From: Pseudomonadota bacterium
Lineage (GTDB): Bacteria > Pseudomonadota > Gammaproteobacteria > Steroidobacterales > Steroidobacteraceae
Direction: 5' to 3'
NCBI GenBank assembly: GCA_021777555.1
Contig: JAJYDK010000022.1
Coordinates: forward strand, 1 to 64,000
Length of the DNA: 64,000 bases
Of the stretch, positions 38,826 to 49,088 are shown in pieces (within the stretch, counting starts at the first letter, position 1; each line of letters starts with the position of its first letter). Below the pieces are notes generated by a model, which did no database searches, was not told the origin of the DNA, and worked only from the letters and a program-made list of their open reading frames with translations. The translations under genes were made by a program, and so were the position numbers.

Positions 38826-38902
38826 GATTTTCCAGGGCGCTCAAAAACAGCATGTCTTTGCGCGAGCGCCCAGGGATGGGTGTACGGCGTCCCTGGAAAA
38901 TC
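38826..38902. repeat. Nested inverted repeats between parE and parC
   Basis: GATTTTCCAGGG (38826-38837) and CCCTGGAAAATC (38891-38902) form a perfect 12-bp outer inverted repeat. Inside it, GGGCGCTC (38835-38842) pairs with GAGCGCCC (38864-38871). The two stems share three bases, so the folds compete. The shape suggests a REP-like mobile palindrome or an RNA attenuator between the two topoisomerase genes. Confidence 0.65.
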
Positions 38903-38930
38903 GCCTCGAGGGAGCGTTCCGACTCCCGCG

Positions 38931-40917
<1,987 letters not shown>

Positions 40918-41027
40918 GAAGGACCGTGCGGGAATGCGCGCGCCGGGCGCCCTGCCGTCAGGGAAGGCCGGCGCGAGAGGCATCCTGGCGCGGAGCGCCC
41001 GGACGAGGGCCTCCTCGCGCTCGGCTC

Positions 41028-41612
41028 TCAGGCCAGGTCGGCGAGCAGAGCGGCTTTGACCCGCTCGGGCACCGGATCCACCCAGTGACGGTAGTGCTCG
41101 TGATCCACCCCGGCGGTGAGCACCGCCCCACCGCGCAGAGCGGCGATCATGTTCGCGGCGAGCTCGAAGCGCAGGAAGTGCACCGCGGAGGTTTTCTCCT
41201 CGTTCGAGCGCTCCAGGTCCTCGTCGGCAATCGCGTACACCGGCGCGTGGCCCCGCACCTCCACCCAGCACCGGCTTTCGACTCCTTTGAGCCGCGCCAG
41301 CTGACGCTGCCGCTCCACCGCATCCGGGAATTCGATGAGCAGGGTGGCCTTCCAATTGCCACCGTCGGGAATCAGCGGGTTGTAGGCATCGAGCTCGGCC
41401 GCGATGCCGTCGGGCTCGAAGATGCGCTCCGCGCGCAGCATCTCCTGCACTTGGTACTGGATGGTGAGCCGATCCTCGAAGCACCAGGTCATGTTGGGTC
41501 CGACCGCAAGCTGGCGATACCGCTTGTGCTCGAGCACGTGCGCGCGAAATGTCACGCGCTCGCGCGCGTAGCGCTCGAGGTTCATGAGATCGGCGGGGGT
41601 GAGTTTGTTCAT
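41028..41612 (-). CDS. DUF3501 family protein
   Basis: The 194-residue soluble protein has the typical DUF3501 N-terminus with KLTPADLMNLERYARER and the block GPNMTWCFEDRLTIQYQVQEM written here in two pieces: GPNMTWCFEDR then LTIQYQVQEM. Its biochemical function is not established. It lies 22 bases after an Fe-S protein gene and 1.6 kb from rubrerythrin, and the three genes recur together in Proteobacteria, so a shared role in peroxide or redox handling is inferred. There is no signal peptide or membrane segment. Confidence 0.85.
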   Translation of the reverse strand: MNKLTPADLMNLERYARERVTFRAHVLEHKRYRQLAVGPNMTWCFEDRLTIQYQVQEMLRAERIFEPDGIAAELDAYNPLIPDGGNWKATLLIEFPDAVERQRQLARLKGVESRCWVEVRGHAPVYAIADEDLERSNEEKTSAVHFLRFELAANMIAALRGGAVLTAGVDHEHYRHWVDPVPERVKAALLADLA

Positions 41613-41634
41613 GACGCACTCCTTCGGGTAGTGG

Positions 41635-43008
41635 TCACAGCCCGTAGGCGAGTCTCAGGAGTCGCAGCGGATGCTCGGGCTCGCGCCGGGGCTCGATGCC
41701 GCTCTCGATCTGGTGGCCCGCCATCGGACAGTCGCTCGCGTAGTGATCGGCGCCAGCGCCTTGCACGCGCTCGGCCACCGGCCGGCCGATCTTCATCGAG
41801 GCGGCGCGGAACTCCTTCTTCACGCCATAGGTGCCGTCGTGTCCCGAACAGCGCTCGATGGCCTCCACCGTGGTATCGGGAATGAGCCGCAGCACATCGC
41901 GCGTCTTCAACCCGATGTTCTGCACTCGCAGATGACAGGGCACGTGGTAGCTCACCTTGCCGAGCGAGGTCTTGAATTCGGTGCGCAGCAGTCCCGAGCG
42001 ATGACGCAGCATCAGATATTCGAACGGGTCAAAGATGCGCCTGGCGATCCGTTTGACGCCGGGCTCATCGGGGAACAGCAGTGGCAGCTCCTGCTTGAAC
42101 ATCAGCACGCACGAGGGAATCGGCGCCACGATGTCATACCCCGCTTCGATGGCCTGCAGCAGCTGCGGGACGTTGTGATCCTTGAGCTTTGCGACGGCCT
42201 CCAGGTCGCCGAGCTCGAGCCGCGGCATGCCACAGCAGCGCTCCTGTGCCAGGAGCGCCACGGGGATTCCATTGTGCTCGAACACCGCGACCAGATCTTC
42301 GTTGAGATCCGGCTCGTTGCGATTGCCGTAGCACGTGGCGAACAGCGCAACCTTGCCCGTGGTCTCGGGTGTCGGGATGGCGAGCGCGGCGGACTGCGGT
42401 CTGCCTACGGTGCCCAGACGGCGCAGCCGCCTGCGGGCCGTCCGCGAGTGGTATTGCGGCACCGGCGCGCCGGCATCCACGCCGAGCACTTTATCGAGCG
42501 CGGCGCGTCCCACGGCGGAGCGATTGACCGCATTGACGATCTGCGCGACCACGGGCACGCCCGCGATACGGCCAACGACATCGGTCGCCGCGAGGGCGCG
42601 GTTGCGCAGGCTGATGCCCTCTTTGCGCGCCCGCACCGCCTTGGCCCGCAGCATCAGATGCGGGAAGTCCACGTTCCATGGATGAGGCGGCACGTACGGG
42701 CACTTCGTCATGAAGCACATGTCGCAGAGATAACAGTGATCGACGACCTGCCAGAACACCTTGCGCTCGACCGACTCGAGCTCACCGGTCGGCGAGGCGT
42801 CCACTGCATCGAACAGCGTCGGAAAGGAGTTGCAGAGGCTGAAGCAGCGGCGACAGCCGTGACAGATGTCGAAAACGCGGGCGAGCTCCTTCTCGAGCGC
42901 CGCCTCGTCGTAGAAGGCCGGATTGCGCCAGTCGATGGGATGGCGGGTGGGCGCCTCGAGACTGCCCTCGCGGGCCGGTCCACCGGGTGCTTCAGGTGTG
43001 GTGCTCAT
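41635..43008 (-). CDS. Heterodisulfide reductase/GlpC-like Fe-S binding protein
   Basis: The 457-residue cytoplasmic protein has two four-Cys ferredoxin-like clusters near the N-terminus, [11 protein letters not shown] and [12 protein letters not shown]. The C-terminal half has CCG-type segments including [17 protein letters not shown] and [10 protein letters not shown], which are typical of HdrD/GlpC electron carriers. It should pass electrons to a partner; rubrerythrin, encoded just upstream, is the obvious candidate. The start at 43008 is an ATG; an in-frame start at 43059 looks unconserved. DUF3501 follows by 22 bases. Confidence 0.88.
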   Translation of the reverse strand: MSTTPEAPGGPAREGSLEAPTRHPIDWRNPAFYDEAALEKELARVFDICHGCRRCFSLCNSFPTLFDAVDASPTGELESVERKVFWQVVDHCYLCDMCFMTKCPYVPPHPWNVDFPHLMLRAKAVRARKEGISLRNRALAATDVVGRIAGVPVVAQIVNAVNRSAVGRAALDKVLGVDAGAPVPQYHSRTARRRLRRLGTVGRPQSAALAIPTPETTGKVALFATCYGNRNEPDLNEDLVAVFEHNGIPVALLAQERCCGMPRLELGDLEAVAKLKDHNVPQLLQAIEAGYDIVAPIPSCVLMFKQELPLLFPDEPGVKRIARRIFDPFEYLMLRHRSGLLRTEFKTSLGKVSYHVPCHLRVQNIGLKTRDVLRLIPDTTVEAIERCSGHDGTYGVKKEFRAASMKIGRPVAERVQGAGADHYASDCPMAGHQIESGIEPRREPEHPLRLLRLAYGL

Positions 43009-43121
43009 GATGAGATCGCGATCCGCAGGCGATGGAAGGCCCTGCCGTGGGCCACCCAACTAACGGCAAGCCGCCCACGCCAGGCGCTCTCCAGGATCGC
43101 GCCCGGCGATCGGGTCACATA

Positions 43122-43151
43122 CGGGGTTCGCCCCCCGAGGGGCGAACCCCG
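43122..43151 (-). terminator. Strong 13-bp hairpin between rubrerythrin and the Fe-S gene
   Basis: CGGGGTTCGCCCC (43122-43134) and GGGGCGAACCCCG (43139-43151) form a perfect 13-bp stem with a four-base loop. It begins 21 bases after the rubrerythrin stop. There is no T-run, so it probably acts as an attenuator or mRNA stabiliser, lowering downstream expression relative to rubrerythrin. Confidence 0.65.
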
Positions 43152-43172
43152 CAAGTCCCGCGCGCAAGCGCG

Positions 43173-43586
43173 CTACAGATTGTCCAACGCCTTCTGGAAG
43201 CGATTGGCGTGCGAGCGCTCGGCCTTGGCGAGCGTCTCGAACCAATCGGCGATCTCGCTGAAGCCTTCTTCGCGGGCCGCCTTGGCCATGCCCGGGTACA
43301 TGTCAGTGTACTCGTGGGTCTCGCCCGCGATCGCCGCCTTCAGATTGAGCTTGGTGTCGCCGATCGGCAGGCCCGTCGCCGGGTCGCCCACCGCCTCGAG
43401 GTATTCGAGATGACCGTGCGCATGCCCGGTCTCGCCTTCGGCCGTGGAGCGAAAAACCGCCGACACGTCGTTGAAGCCTTCGACGTCCGCTTTGGCCGCG
43501 AAATACAGGTACCGGCGATTGGCCTGGGACTCGCCCGCAAACGCGTCCTTCAGGTTCTTTTCCGTCTTACTACCTTTGAGATTCAT
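43173..43586 (-). CDS. rbr: Rubrerythrin (di-iron domain only)
   Basis: The 137-residue ferritin-like protein holds the di-iron ligands of rubrerythrin in [36 protein letters not shown] and AERSHANRF. It reduces hydrogen peroxide to water. The C-terminal rubredoxin domain of classical rubrerythrin is missing, so electrons must come from another protein, plausibly the neighbouring Fe-S carrier. The ATG at 43586 has GGAGAG upstream; a TTG four codons earlier is less likely. A promoter and a dyad operator lie directly upstream. Confidence 0.93.
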   Translation of the reverse strand: MNLKGSKTEKNLKDAFAGESQANRRYLYFAAKADVEGFNDVSAVFRSTAEGETGHAHGHLEYLEAVGDPATGLPIGDTKLNLKAAIAGETHEYTDMYPGMAKAAREEGFSEIADWFETLAKAERSHANRFQKALDNL

Positions 43587-43599
43587 GCCGCTCTCCAAT

Positions 43600-43614
43600 T
43601 TAGACTGGTTCTAA
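43600..43614. promoter_or_regulatory. TTAGA-N5-TCTAA dyad, probable Fur/PerR/Irr-family operator
   Basis: A perfect inverted repeat TTAGA-CTGGT-TCTAA lies between the predicted transcription start and the ribosome-binding site of rubrerythrin. It resembles Fur-superfamily (Irr or PerR) boxes of the TTTAGAA-N-TTCTAAA type. Its place downstream of the -10 fits a repressor site responding to iron or peroxide. Confidence 0.55.
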
Positions 43615-43625
43615 CTGGAGCCAAG

Positions 43626-43654
43626 ACTTTAAGCGCGCTTGCCGGGCGCGTCAA
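43626..43654 (-). promoter_or_regulatory. Sigma-70 promoter of rubrerythrin
   Basis: On the minus strand TTGACG (43654-43649), 17 bases, then TAAAGT (43631-43626). Match and spacing are good. Transcription would start near 43619, just before the dyad operator. Confidence 0.65.
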
Positions 43655-43660
43655 TGGTAA

Positions 43661-43688
43661 TTGACCGCATTGCACGCTCCCGTATAAG
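43661..43688 (+). promoter_or_regulatory. Sigma-70 promoter facing xseB
   Basis: TTGACC (43661-43666), 16 bases, then TATAAG (43683-43688). The -35 boxes of this promoter and of the divergent rubrerythrin promoter are six bases apart, so the two may compete for polymerase. Confidence 0.6.
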
Positions 43689-43792
43689 GTCGCGGGCTGT
43701 GATTCTATACGGCGCGACGCGCCGCGTCATGGACGGGTTCGCGCAGCGAGCCCCCGTAAATCCCGGCCGTAGGCCGTGGGGAGATATCTCGC

Positions 43793-44059
43793 TTGGCGGA
43801 TCATCCGCAGTCCCCCGACTTTGAGCAGGCGCTTTCAGAGCTCGAATCCCTCGTCGAGCGGCTGGAGCGTGGCGACTTGCCGCTCGAGGAGGCGTTGAGC
43901 ACGTTCGAGCGTGGCGTGGAACTGACGCGACAGTGCCAGAGTTCGCTCAAAGCCGCGCAGCAGCGGGTCGAAATCCTCCTCAAGCGCAATGGACAGCCTG
44001 AAACCGAGCCATTCGCCGCGACCGACGGACCACAGCCTCCGGAGTCCCCGGCCCAGTAA
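43793..44059 (+). CDS. xseB: Exodeoxyribonuclease VII small subunit
   Basis: XseB associates in several copies with XseA to form exonuclease VII. The 88-residue helical protein has the family signature [20 protein letters not shown] and [14 protein letters not shown]. It begins at a TTG (43793) with GGGGAG nine bases upstream. The C-terminal 20 residues are Pro/Glu-rich and unconserved. dxs follows after 73 bases; ispA, usual between them, is missing. Confidence 0.94.
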   Translation: MADHPQSPDFEQALSELESLVERLERGDLPLEEALSTFERGVELTRQCQSSLKAAQQRVEILLKRNGQPETEPFAATDGPQPPESPAQ

Positions 44060-44132
44060 CCCCTTGTAACTCTTTGTTGCAGATGCGCAACAGAGGGATC
44101 GTGATTCGTCTCGCAGTGTACACTGCCGCCCA

Positions 44133-46034
44133 ATGAGCGCCCCGCACAACTATCCCTTGCTCGAAGCAATCGACCTCCCCTCCGACCTGCGCAAGCTCCC
44201 GGAGACGCAACTGCCGGTCCTCGCCGAGGAGCTTCGCCAGTTCCTCATCCACACCGTCAGCACGCGAGGCGGGCATTTCGCCGCCGGCCTGGGCACGGTG
44301 GAACTGACGATCGCCCTGCACTATGTCTTCGACACACCCCACGACCGGCTGGTGTGGGACGTCGGCCACCAGGCCTATCCTCACAAGGTGCTGACGGGCC
44401 GGCGCGAGCGCCTGCACACGATCAAGCAGCACGGGGGACTCGCCCCCTTTCCGACGCGCACGGAGAGCGAGTACGACACGTTCGGCGTCGGTCACTCCAG
44501 CACCTCCATCAGTGCCGCCTTGGGGATGGCCATCGCCGCCGCCCGCCAGGGCACGCAGCGCCGCGTGGTGGCCGTCATCGGCGATGGAGCCATGACCGCG
44601 GGCATGGCCTTCGAGGCGCTGAACCACGCCGGCTCGCTCCCCAACGATCTGCTCGTGATCCTGAACGACAACGACATGTCGATCTCGGAGAACGTCGGAG
44701 CGCTGTCGAACTATTTCGCCTCGGCGCTCTCGGGGCGCATCTACGCCCATTTGCGTGAAGGCGGCAAGAAGGTGCTGCGCCAGATGCCCACGGTGTGGGA
44801 GCTCGCGCGCCGCTCCGAGGAACATCTGAAGGGCATGGTGCTGCCCGGAACGCTGTTCGAGGAGCTCGGTTTCAATTACATCGGTCCCCTGGACGGTCAC
44901 GATGTGCGCGCGCTGGTCGGAACACTGCGCAACGTACGCAAGCTCCATGGACCACAGTTCCTGCACGTCGTGACGCGCAAGGGCAAAGGCTATGCTCCCG
45001 CGGAGGCGGACCCGATCAAGTGGCACGGCCCCGGTCCGTTCGATCCCGCGAGCGGCACCCTGATCAAGGGAGCCCCTTCCGGCCCCTCCTATTCGCAGAT
45101 CTTCGGTCAGTGGCTGTGCGAGATCGCCGAGCAGGATGAGCGCATCATCGGCATCACGCCCGCGATGCGCGAAGGCTCGGATCTGGTCGATTTCTCAAAG
45201 CGCTTCCCGGATCGGTACTTCGATGTCGCCATCGCCGAGCAGCACGCCGTCACCTTCGCTGCGGGCCTGGCTACGGAGGGCCTGAAGCCGGTCGTCGCGA
45301 TCTATTCGACGTTCCTGCAGCGCGCCTACGACCAGCTGATCCACGATGTGGCGCTGCAGAATCTGCCGGTCGTATTCGCGCTCGACCGGGCGGGCCTGGT
45401 CGGCTCGGATGGCGCCACGCACCAGGGCAGCTACGACCTGTCGTTTCTGCGCTGCATTCCCAACCTCGTCGTCATGGCGCCCGCCGACGAGAACGAGTGC
45501 CGCCAGATGCTCTACACGGCCACCACGCTCGACAGCCCCTCCGCTGTGCGCTATCCGCGCGGCAGCGGACCGGGCGTGGCGCTCGAGAAGGATTTCCGCG
45601 CGCTGCCCCTCGGCAAGGCGCAGATCATGCGCGAGGGGCGCTGCGGCCTGGCGCTGCTCGCCTTCGGCCCCCTGGTGGAGAGCGCCCTGCGTATCGGGGA
45701 GCGCCTGGACGCCACGGTGGTCAACATGCGCTTCGTGAAGCCGCTCGACGAGGCGCTGGTGATCGAGCTGGCCACGCGGCACCGTGCGTTCGTCACCCTG
45801 GAAGAGAATGCCGTCGCCGGCGGAGCCGGCTCGGCCATCGCCGAGGTCCTGTGCGCCGAGGGGCTGACTCCGTCGCTGCTGCAGATCGGCATCCCGGACC
45901 GCTTCATCGAGCATGGCTCGCGCGAGTCCTGTCTGGCCGCCGCGGGCCTGGACACCGCCAGTCTCATCGCGAGCGTCGAGCACTGGTGGTCGCTTCAGGC
46001 CCCCGAGCGCGTCCGCTCGGTCGGCGGCGCCTAG
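44133..46034 (+). CDS. dxs: 1-deoxy-D-xylulose-5-phosphate synthase
   Basis: DXS condenses pyruvate with glyceraldehyde-3-phosphate, opening the MEP isoprenoid pathway. The 633-residue thiamine-diphosphate enzyme shows [16 protein letters not shown], the [14 protein letters not shown] segment and the ThDP motif [19 protein letters not shown]. The transketolase domain has [17 protein letters not shown] with conserved arginine, and [15 protein letters not shown]. It is full length and lies in the usual xseB-dxs order. Confidence 0.97.
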   Translation: MSAPHNYPLLEAIDLPSDLRKLPETQLPVLAEELRQFLIHTVSTRGGHFAAGLGTVELTIALHYVFDTPHDRLVWDVGHQAYPHKVLTGRRERLHTIKQHGGLAPFPTRTESEYDTFGVGHSSTSISAALGMAIAAARQGTQRRVVAVIGDGAMTAGMAFEALNHAGSLPNDLLVILNDNDMSISENVGALSNYFASALSGRIYAHLREGGKKVLRQMPTVWELARRSEEHLKGMVLPGTLFEELGFNYIGPLDGHDVRALVGTLRNVRKLHGPQFLHVVTRKGKGYAPAEADPIKWHGPGPFDPASGTLIKGAPSGPSYSQIFGQWLCEIAEQDERIIGITPAMREGSDLVDFSKRFPDRYFDVAIAEQHAVTFAAGLATEGLKPVVAIYSTFLQRAYDQLIHDVALQNLPVVFALDRAGLVGSDGATHQGSYDLSFLRCIPNLVVMAPADENECRQMLYTATTLDSPSAVRYPRGSGPGVALEKDFRALPLGKAQIMREGRCGLALLAFGPLVESALRIGERLDATVVNMRFVKPLDEALVIELATRHRAFVTLEENAVAGGAGSAIAEVLCAEGLTPSLLQIGIPDRFIEHGSRESCLAAAGLDTASLIASVEHWWSLQAPERVRSVGGA

Positions 46035-46138
46035 CCCGGGAACGGTCTCGGACGAGGAACCCGGACGGTGACACGGGTGCAAGCTCTTCTCCCGTTCGAT
46101 ATAGGTGAAACGCCCCGTGATCCTGTACGCTACCCGGC

Positions 46139-46963
46139 ATGAGCTCTCCGACCAGCACGGCCAAGGCGGCGCGCACGGTTCTCGCGGAAGTCGAGGACGT
46201 TCAATCGCGGGCCGATACCCGCCATCTGCCGATCAATAAGGTCGGCATCAAGGACATCAGCCATCCGGTCCGGGTGAAGGACCGCTCGGCCGGAGAGCAG
46301 CACACCATCGCGACGTTCAACATGTACGTCAGCCTCCCCCACAACTTCAAGGGGACGCACATGTCGCGCTTCGTCGAGATCCTGCATGCCGAGCGCGAAA
46401 TCTCCGTCGAGTCGTTCCGCGGCATGCTCGAAAGCATGACGGCGCGGCTCGAGGCCGACGTCGGGCACATCGAGATGACCTTCCCGTTCTTCATCATGAA
46501 GCGCGCGCCGGTCACGGGCGTGGAGAGCCTGATGGACTATCGGGCCAGCCTGATCGGGGAACGGCGGGATGGCCAGACGGAAATGTGGGTGCGGGTGGTG
46601 GTGCCGGTCACCAGCCTCTGCCCCTGCTCGAAGAAGATCTCCTCCTACGGGGCGCACAACCAGCGCTCCCATGTCACGATCACCGCAAAGCTCCGTCATC
46701 ACATCTGGATCGAGGAGCTCATCGAGGTCGCCGAGAGCGAGGCATCCTGCGAGTTGTACGGGATCCTCAAGCGCCCCGATGAGAAGTTCGTCACCGAGCG
46801 CGCATACGACAACCCGAAGTTCGTCGAGGACATGGTGCGCGACGTCGCGACACGGCTCAATGCCGATGACCGGATCGCGGCCTACGTCGTGGAGTCGGAG
46901 AACTTCGAGTCCATTCACAATCATTCGGCGTACGCGCTCATCGAGCGAGACAAGGACGCCTGA
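46139..46963 (+). CDS. folE2: GTP cyclohydrolase FolE2 (type IB)
   Basis: FolE2 makes dihydroneopterin triphosphate from GTP for folate and queuosine. The 274-residue protein has [11 protein letters not shown] near residue 35, the segment [11 protein letters not shown], and the catalytic-site [20 protein letters not shown] with the metal-binding cysteine. Type IB enzymes work without zinc and are often induced by zinc shortage through Zur; no Zur box was identified here. The gene is convergent with a histidine kinase, 6 bases apart. Confidence 0.96.
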   Translation: MSSPTSTAKAARTVLAEVEDVQSRADTRHLPINKVGIKDISHPVRVKDRSAGEQHTIATFNMYVSLPHNFKGTHMSRFVEILHAEREISVESFRGMLESMTARLEADVGHIEMTFPFFIMKRAPVTGVESLMDYRASLIGERRDGQTEMWVRVVVPVTSLCPCSKKISSYGAHNQRSHVTITAKLRHHIWIEELIEVAESEASCELYGILKRPDEKFVTERAYDNPKFVEDMVRDVATRLNADDRIAAYVVESENFESIHNHSAYALIERDKDA

Positions 46964-46969
46964 CCCGCC

Positions 46970-48355
46970 TCAGGTCCGGGCGGCGGGGAAGTCCACCACG
47001 ACGCGCAGGCCCGGATCATTACTCTCCAGGGTGAGCTGCGCACGATGCAGCCGTGCGATGGCCGCGACCAGCGACAGTCCCAACCCGCCACCGCTGCCCT
47101 CCCTTTGGCCGATCCGCGCGAAGGGCTGACCAGCGCGCGATCGCTCCTCGAGCGGCATACCCGGACCGTTGTCGCTCACCGTCAGGCGGACGCCATCGTG
47201 GAGCCGCCGCACCCCGACCTCGATCCGCCCGTCCGCGGGCACGTACTTCAGGGCGTTCTCCACCAGATTGGTGATCAACTGCGCGAGCAGCTGCCGATTC
47301 CCGAGGACGCCCACTCCCGGCTCCATATTCCCCGTGAGCGCCTGCCCGCGCTCTCGCGCCACGGGCTCGAACAGCTCCACCAGCTCGGCGGCGAGCTCCG
47401 AGAGATCCACGGAGACCACCGAGGCGAGCGGCGCGCCGGACTCGGCGAGCGCAATCTGCAGCAGCGTGGCCAGCGTGCGCTGCAGGCGATCGACCTCCTT
47501 CAGCGAGGACTCTACCGGCTCGCGTATCCCGGGCTCGAGACCCGGCAGGCGCAGCACCGAATCCATGCGCGCGCGCAGCCGGTGCAACGGCGCGCGCAGA
47601 TCGTGCGCCACGCTGTCGAAAGTCGCGCGCAGCGTCCGCGTCTGCTCCTCCAGCCTGTCGAGCACATGATTGACCGACACCGCGAGCGCATCGAACTCGT
47701 CACTGGCGCCGCCCACCGGCAGACGGTGTCCGAGCTCCCCCGTCATGATGCGCACACAGGTTTCCGTGACATCGCCGAGACGTCTCGTCAGGCGGAAGCT
47801 GAACGCGAATCCCGCGACGGCCGCCACCGCAATCGAAAGACCCATGCCCCAGAGCGTCGCGATCTGAAAGATGCGCGAGTAGCGTCGATCCTGCGACATG
47901 TCGGTGCCGACGAGCAGCCAGTCCCCATTGGGGAGCCTGCGCACGCCGGCTCGCACCGGATGCACCGAGCGCTGCCCGGGCTCGATCGATTCGATGCGAA
48001 ACTCGGGCCATCGCTCCGCCGGTGCGCCATCGAACGGCCAGTTTGTCACGTTGCCCGCGAGGCGGGTGAACGCGGGACCGGCGAGCATGTATACCGCGCC
48101 GATACGACCCCAGCTGTCGATGCGCACGTTGATCTCATCGGTGACGCCCGGGATGCCCCGCCGGACGTACTGGTTCTGGAGGCTGTCGAGCTCGGTGTCG
48201 ATGATCAGGTCGGTATTGCCCTGGATGATGCTCTGGGTGAGCAGGTAGGTGCTGCCGAGCGTCACGCCCACCGCCAGGGTGACGAGAAAGGTGTAGCCCA
48301 TCGACATGCGGAAAGCCGTGGTATGGAAGAGATCCCTCCCCCAGGGTTTCCTCAC
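46970..48355 (-). CDS. Two-component sensor histidine kinase (HAMP type)
   Basis: The 461-residue inner-membrane kinase starts at a GTG overlapping the response-regulator stop. Transmembrane helices at about 17-41 and 164-188 enclose a periplasmic sensor domain of about 120 residues. HAMP follows, then HisKA with H251 in SVAHDLRAPLHRL. The ATPase domain has NLVENALKYV, DNGPGMPLEE and a GGGLGLSLV G2 box. The signal is unknown. Convergent folE2 ends six bases away. Confidence 0.93.
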   Translation of the reverse strand: MRKPWGRDLFHTTAFRMSMGYTFLVTLAVGVTLGSTYLLTQSIIQGNTDLIIDTELDSLQNQYVRRGIPGVTDEINVRIDSWGRIGAVYMLAGPAFTRLAGNVTNWPFDGAPAERWPEFRIESIEPGQRSVHPVRAGVRRLPNGDWLLVGTDMSQDRRYSRIFQIATLWGMGLSIAVAAVAGFAFSFRLTRRLGDVTETCVRIMTGELGHRLPVGGASDEFDALAVSVNHVLDRLEEQTRTLRATFDSVAHDLRAPLHRLRARMDSVLRLPGLEPGIREPVESSLKEVDRLQRTLATLLQIALAESGAPLASVVSVDLSELAAELVELFEPVARERGQALTGNMEPGVGVLGNRQLLAQLITNLVENALKYVPADGRIEVGVRRLHDGVRLTVSDNGPGMPLEERSRAGQPFARIGQREGSGGGLGLSLVAAIARLHRAQLTLESNDPGLRVVVDFPAART

Positions 48356-49029
48356 GATTCCTCCCTCAGCACGTATCCCGAGCCGCGCACCGTGTGGATG
48401 AGCGGGCGGTCCGATCCGCGGTCGACCGACTGGCGCAGGCGGCTGATGTGCACATCGACCAGATTGCTCTGCGGGTCGAAGTGCAGATCCCACACGCCCT
48501 CGAGCAACATGGTGCGGGTGACCACCTGCCCGGCGCGGCGCATCAGGAACTCGAGCAGCCTCAGCTCGCGCGAGGTCAGATCGATCTCGCGTCCCCCGCG
48601 GGTCACGCGCCGCTCGAGCAGATCGAATTCGAGGTCCGCCACCTTCAGGCGCGTCGTCCCGGCGCCGCTCGCGTGGCGGCGCAGCAGCGCCTCGATGCGC
48701 GCCAGCAGCTCATCGAACGCGAAGGGCTTGGTGAGGTAGTCATCGCCGCCCGCCTTCAGGCCGCGGATGCGGTCATCCACCGTACCGAGGGCGCTCAGCA
48801 CCAGCACCGGAGTGGTGAGGCCGGCCCCGCGCAGATGTTGAATGATGGCGAGGCCATCGAGATGCGGCAGCATCCGGTCGGTGACGATGAGATCGAATCG
48901 TCCGGCGAGCGCCCGCTCGAGCCCCTCCTGGCCGCTGGCGACGTGATCGACCGTGTAGCCGCTGTCGCGCAGTCCCTTGATGAGAAACCTGGCGGCCTCG
49001 ATATCGTCCTCTATGAGCAGAATGTGCAC
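48352..49029 (-). CDS. OmpR-family response regulator
   Basis: The 225-residue regulator has the acidic pair in IEDD (7-9), phospho-acceptor D51 in IVTDRMLPHLDG, Lys in TKPFAFDELL and a winged-helix output domain ending in TVRGSGYVLRE. The GTG at 49029 is chosen because the receiver strand VHILLIEDD begins there; no strong ribosome-binding site is seen, so the start is tentative. It is translationally coupled to the kinase and starts 59 bases after a Ser/Thr kinase gene. Confidence 0.93.
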   Translation of the reverse strand: MHILLIEDDIEAARFLIKGLRDSGYTVDHVASGQEGLERALAGRFDLIVTDRMLPHLDGLAIIQHLRGAGLTTPVLVLSALGTVDDRIRGLKAGGDDYLTKPFAFDELLARIEALLRRHASGAGTTRLKVADLEFDLLERRVTRGGREIDLTSRELRLLEFLMRRAGQVVTRTMLLEGVWDLHFDPQSNLVDVHISRLRQSVDRGSDRPLIHTVRGSGYVLREES

Positions 49030-49088
49030 GGAGGGCAAGCGTACATGATCTACGCGCCGCGCGCGGGACTTGGAGGCTTGCCGGGAGG

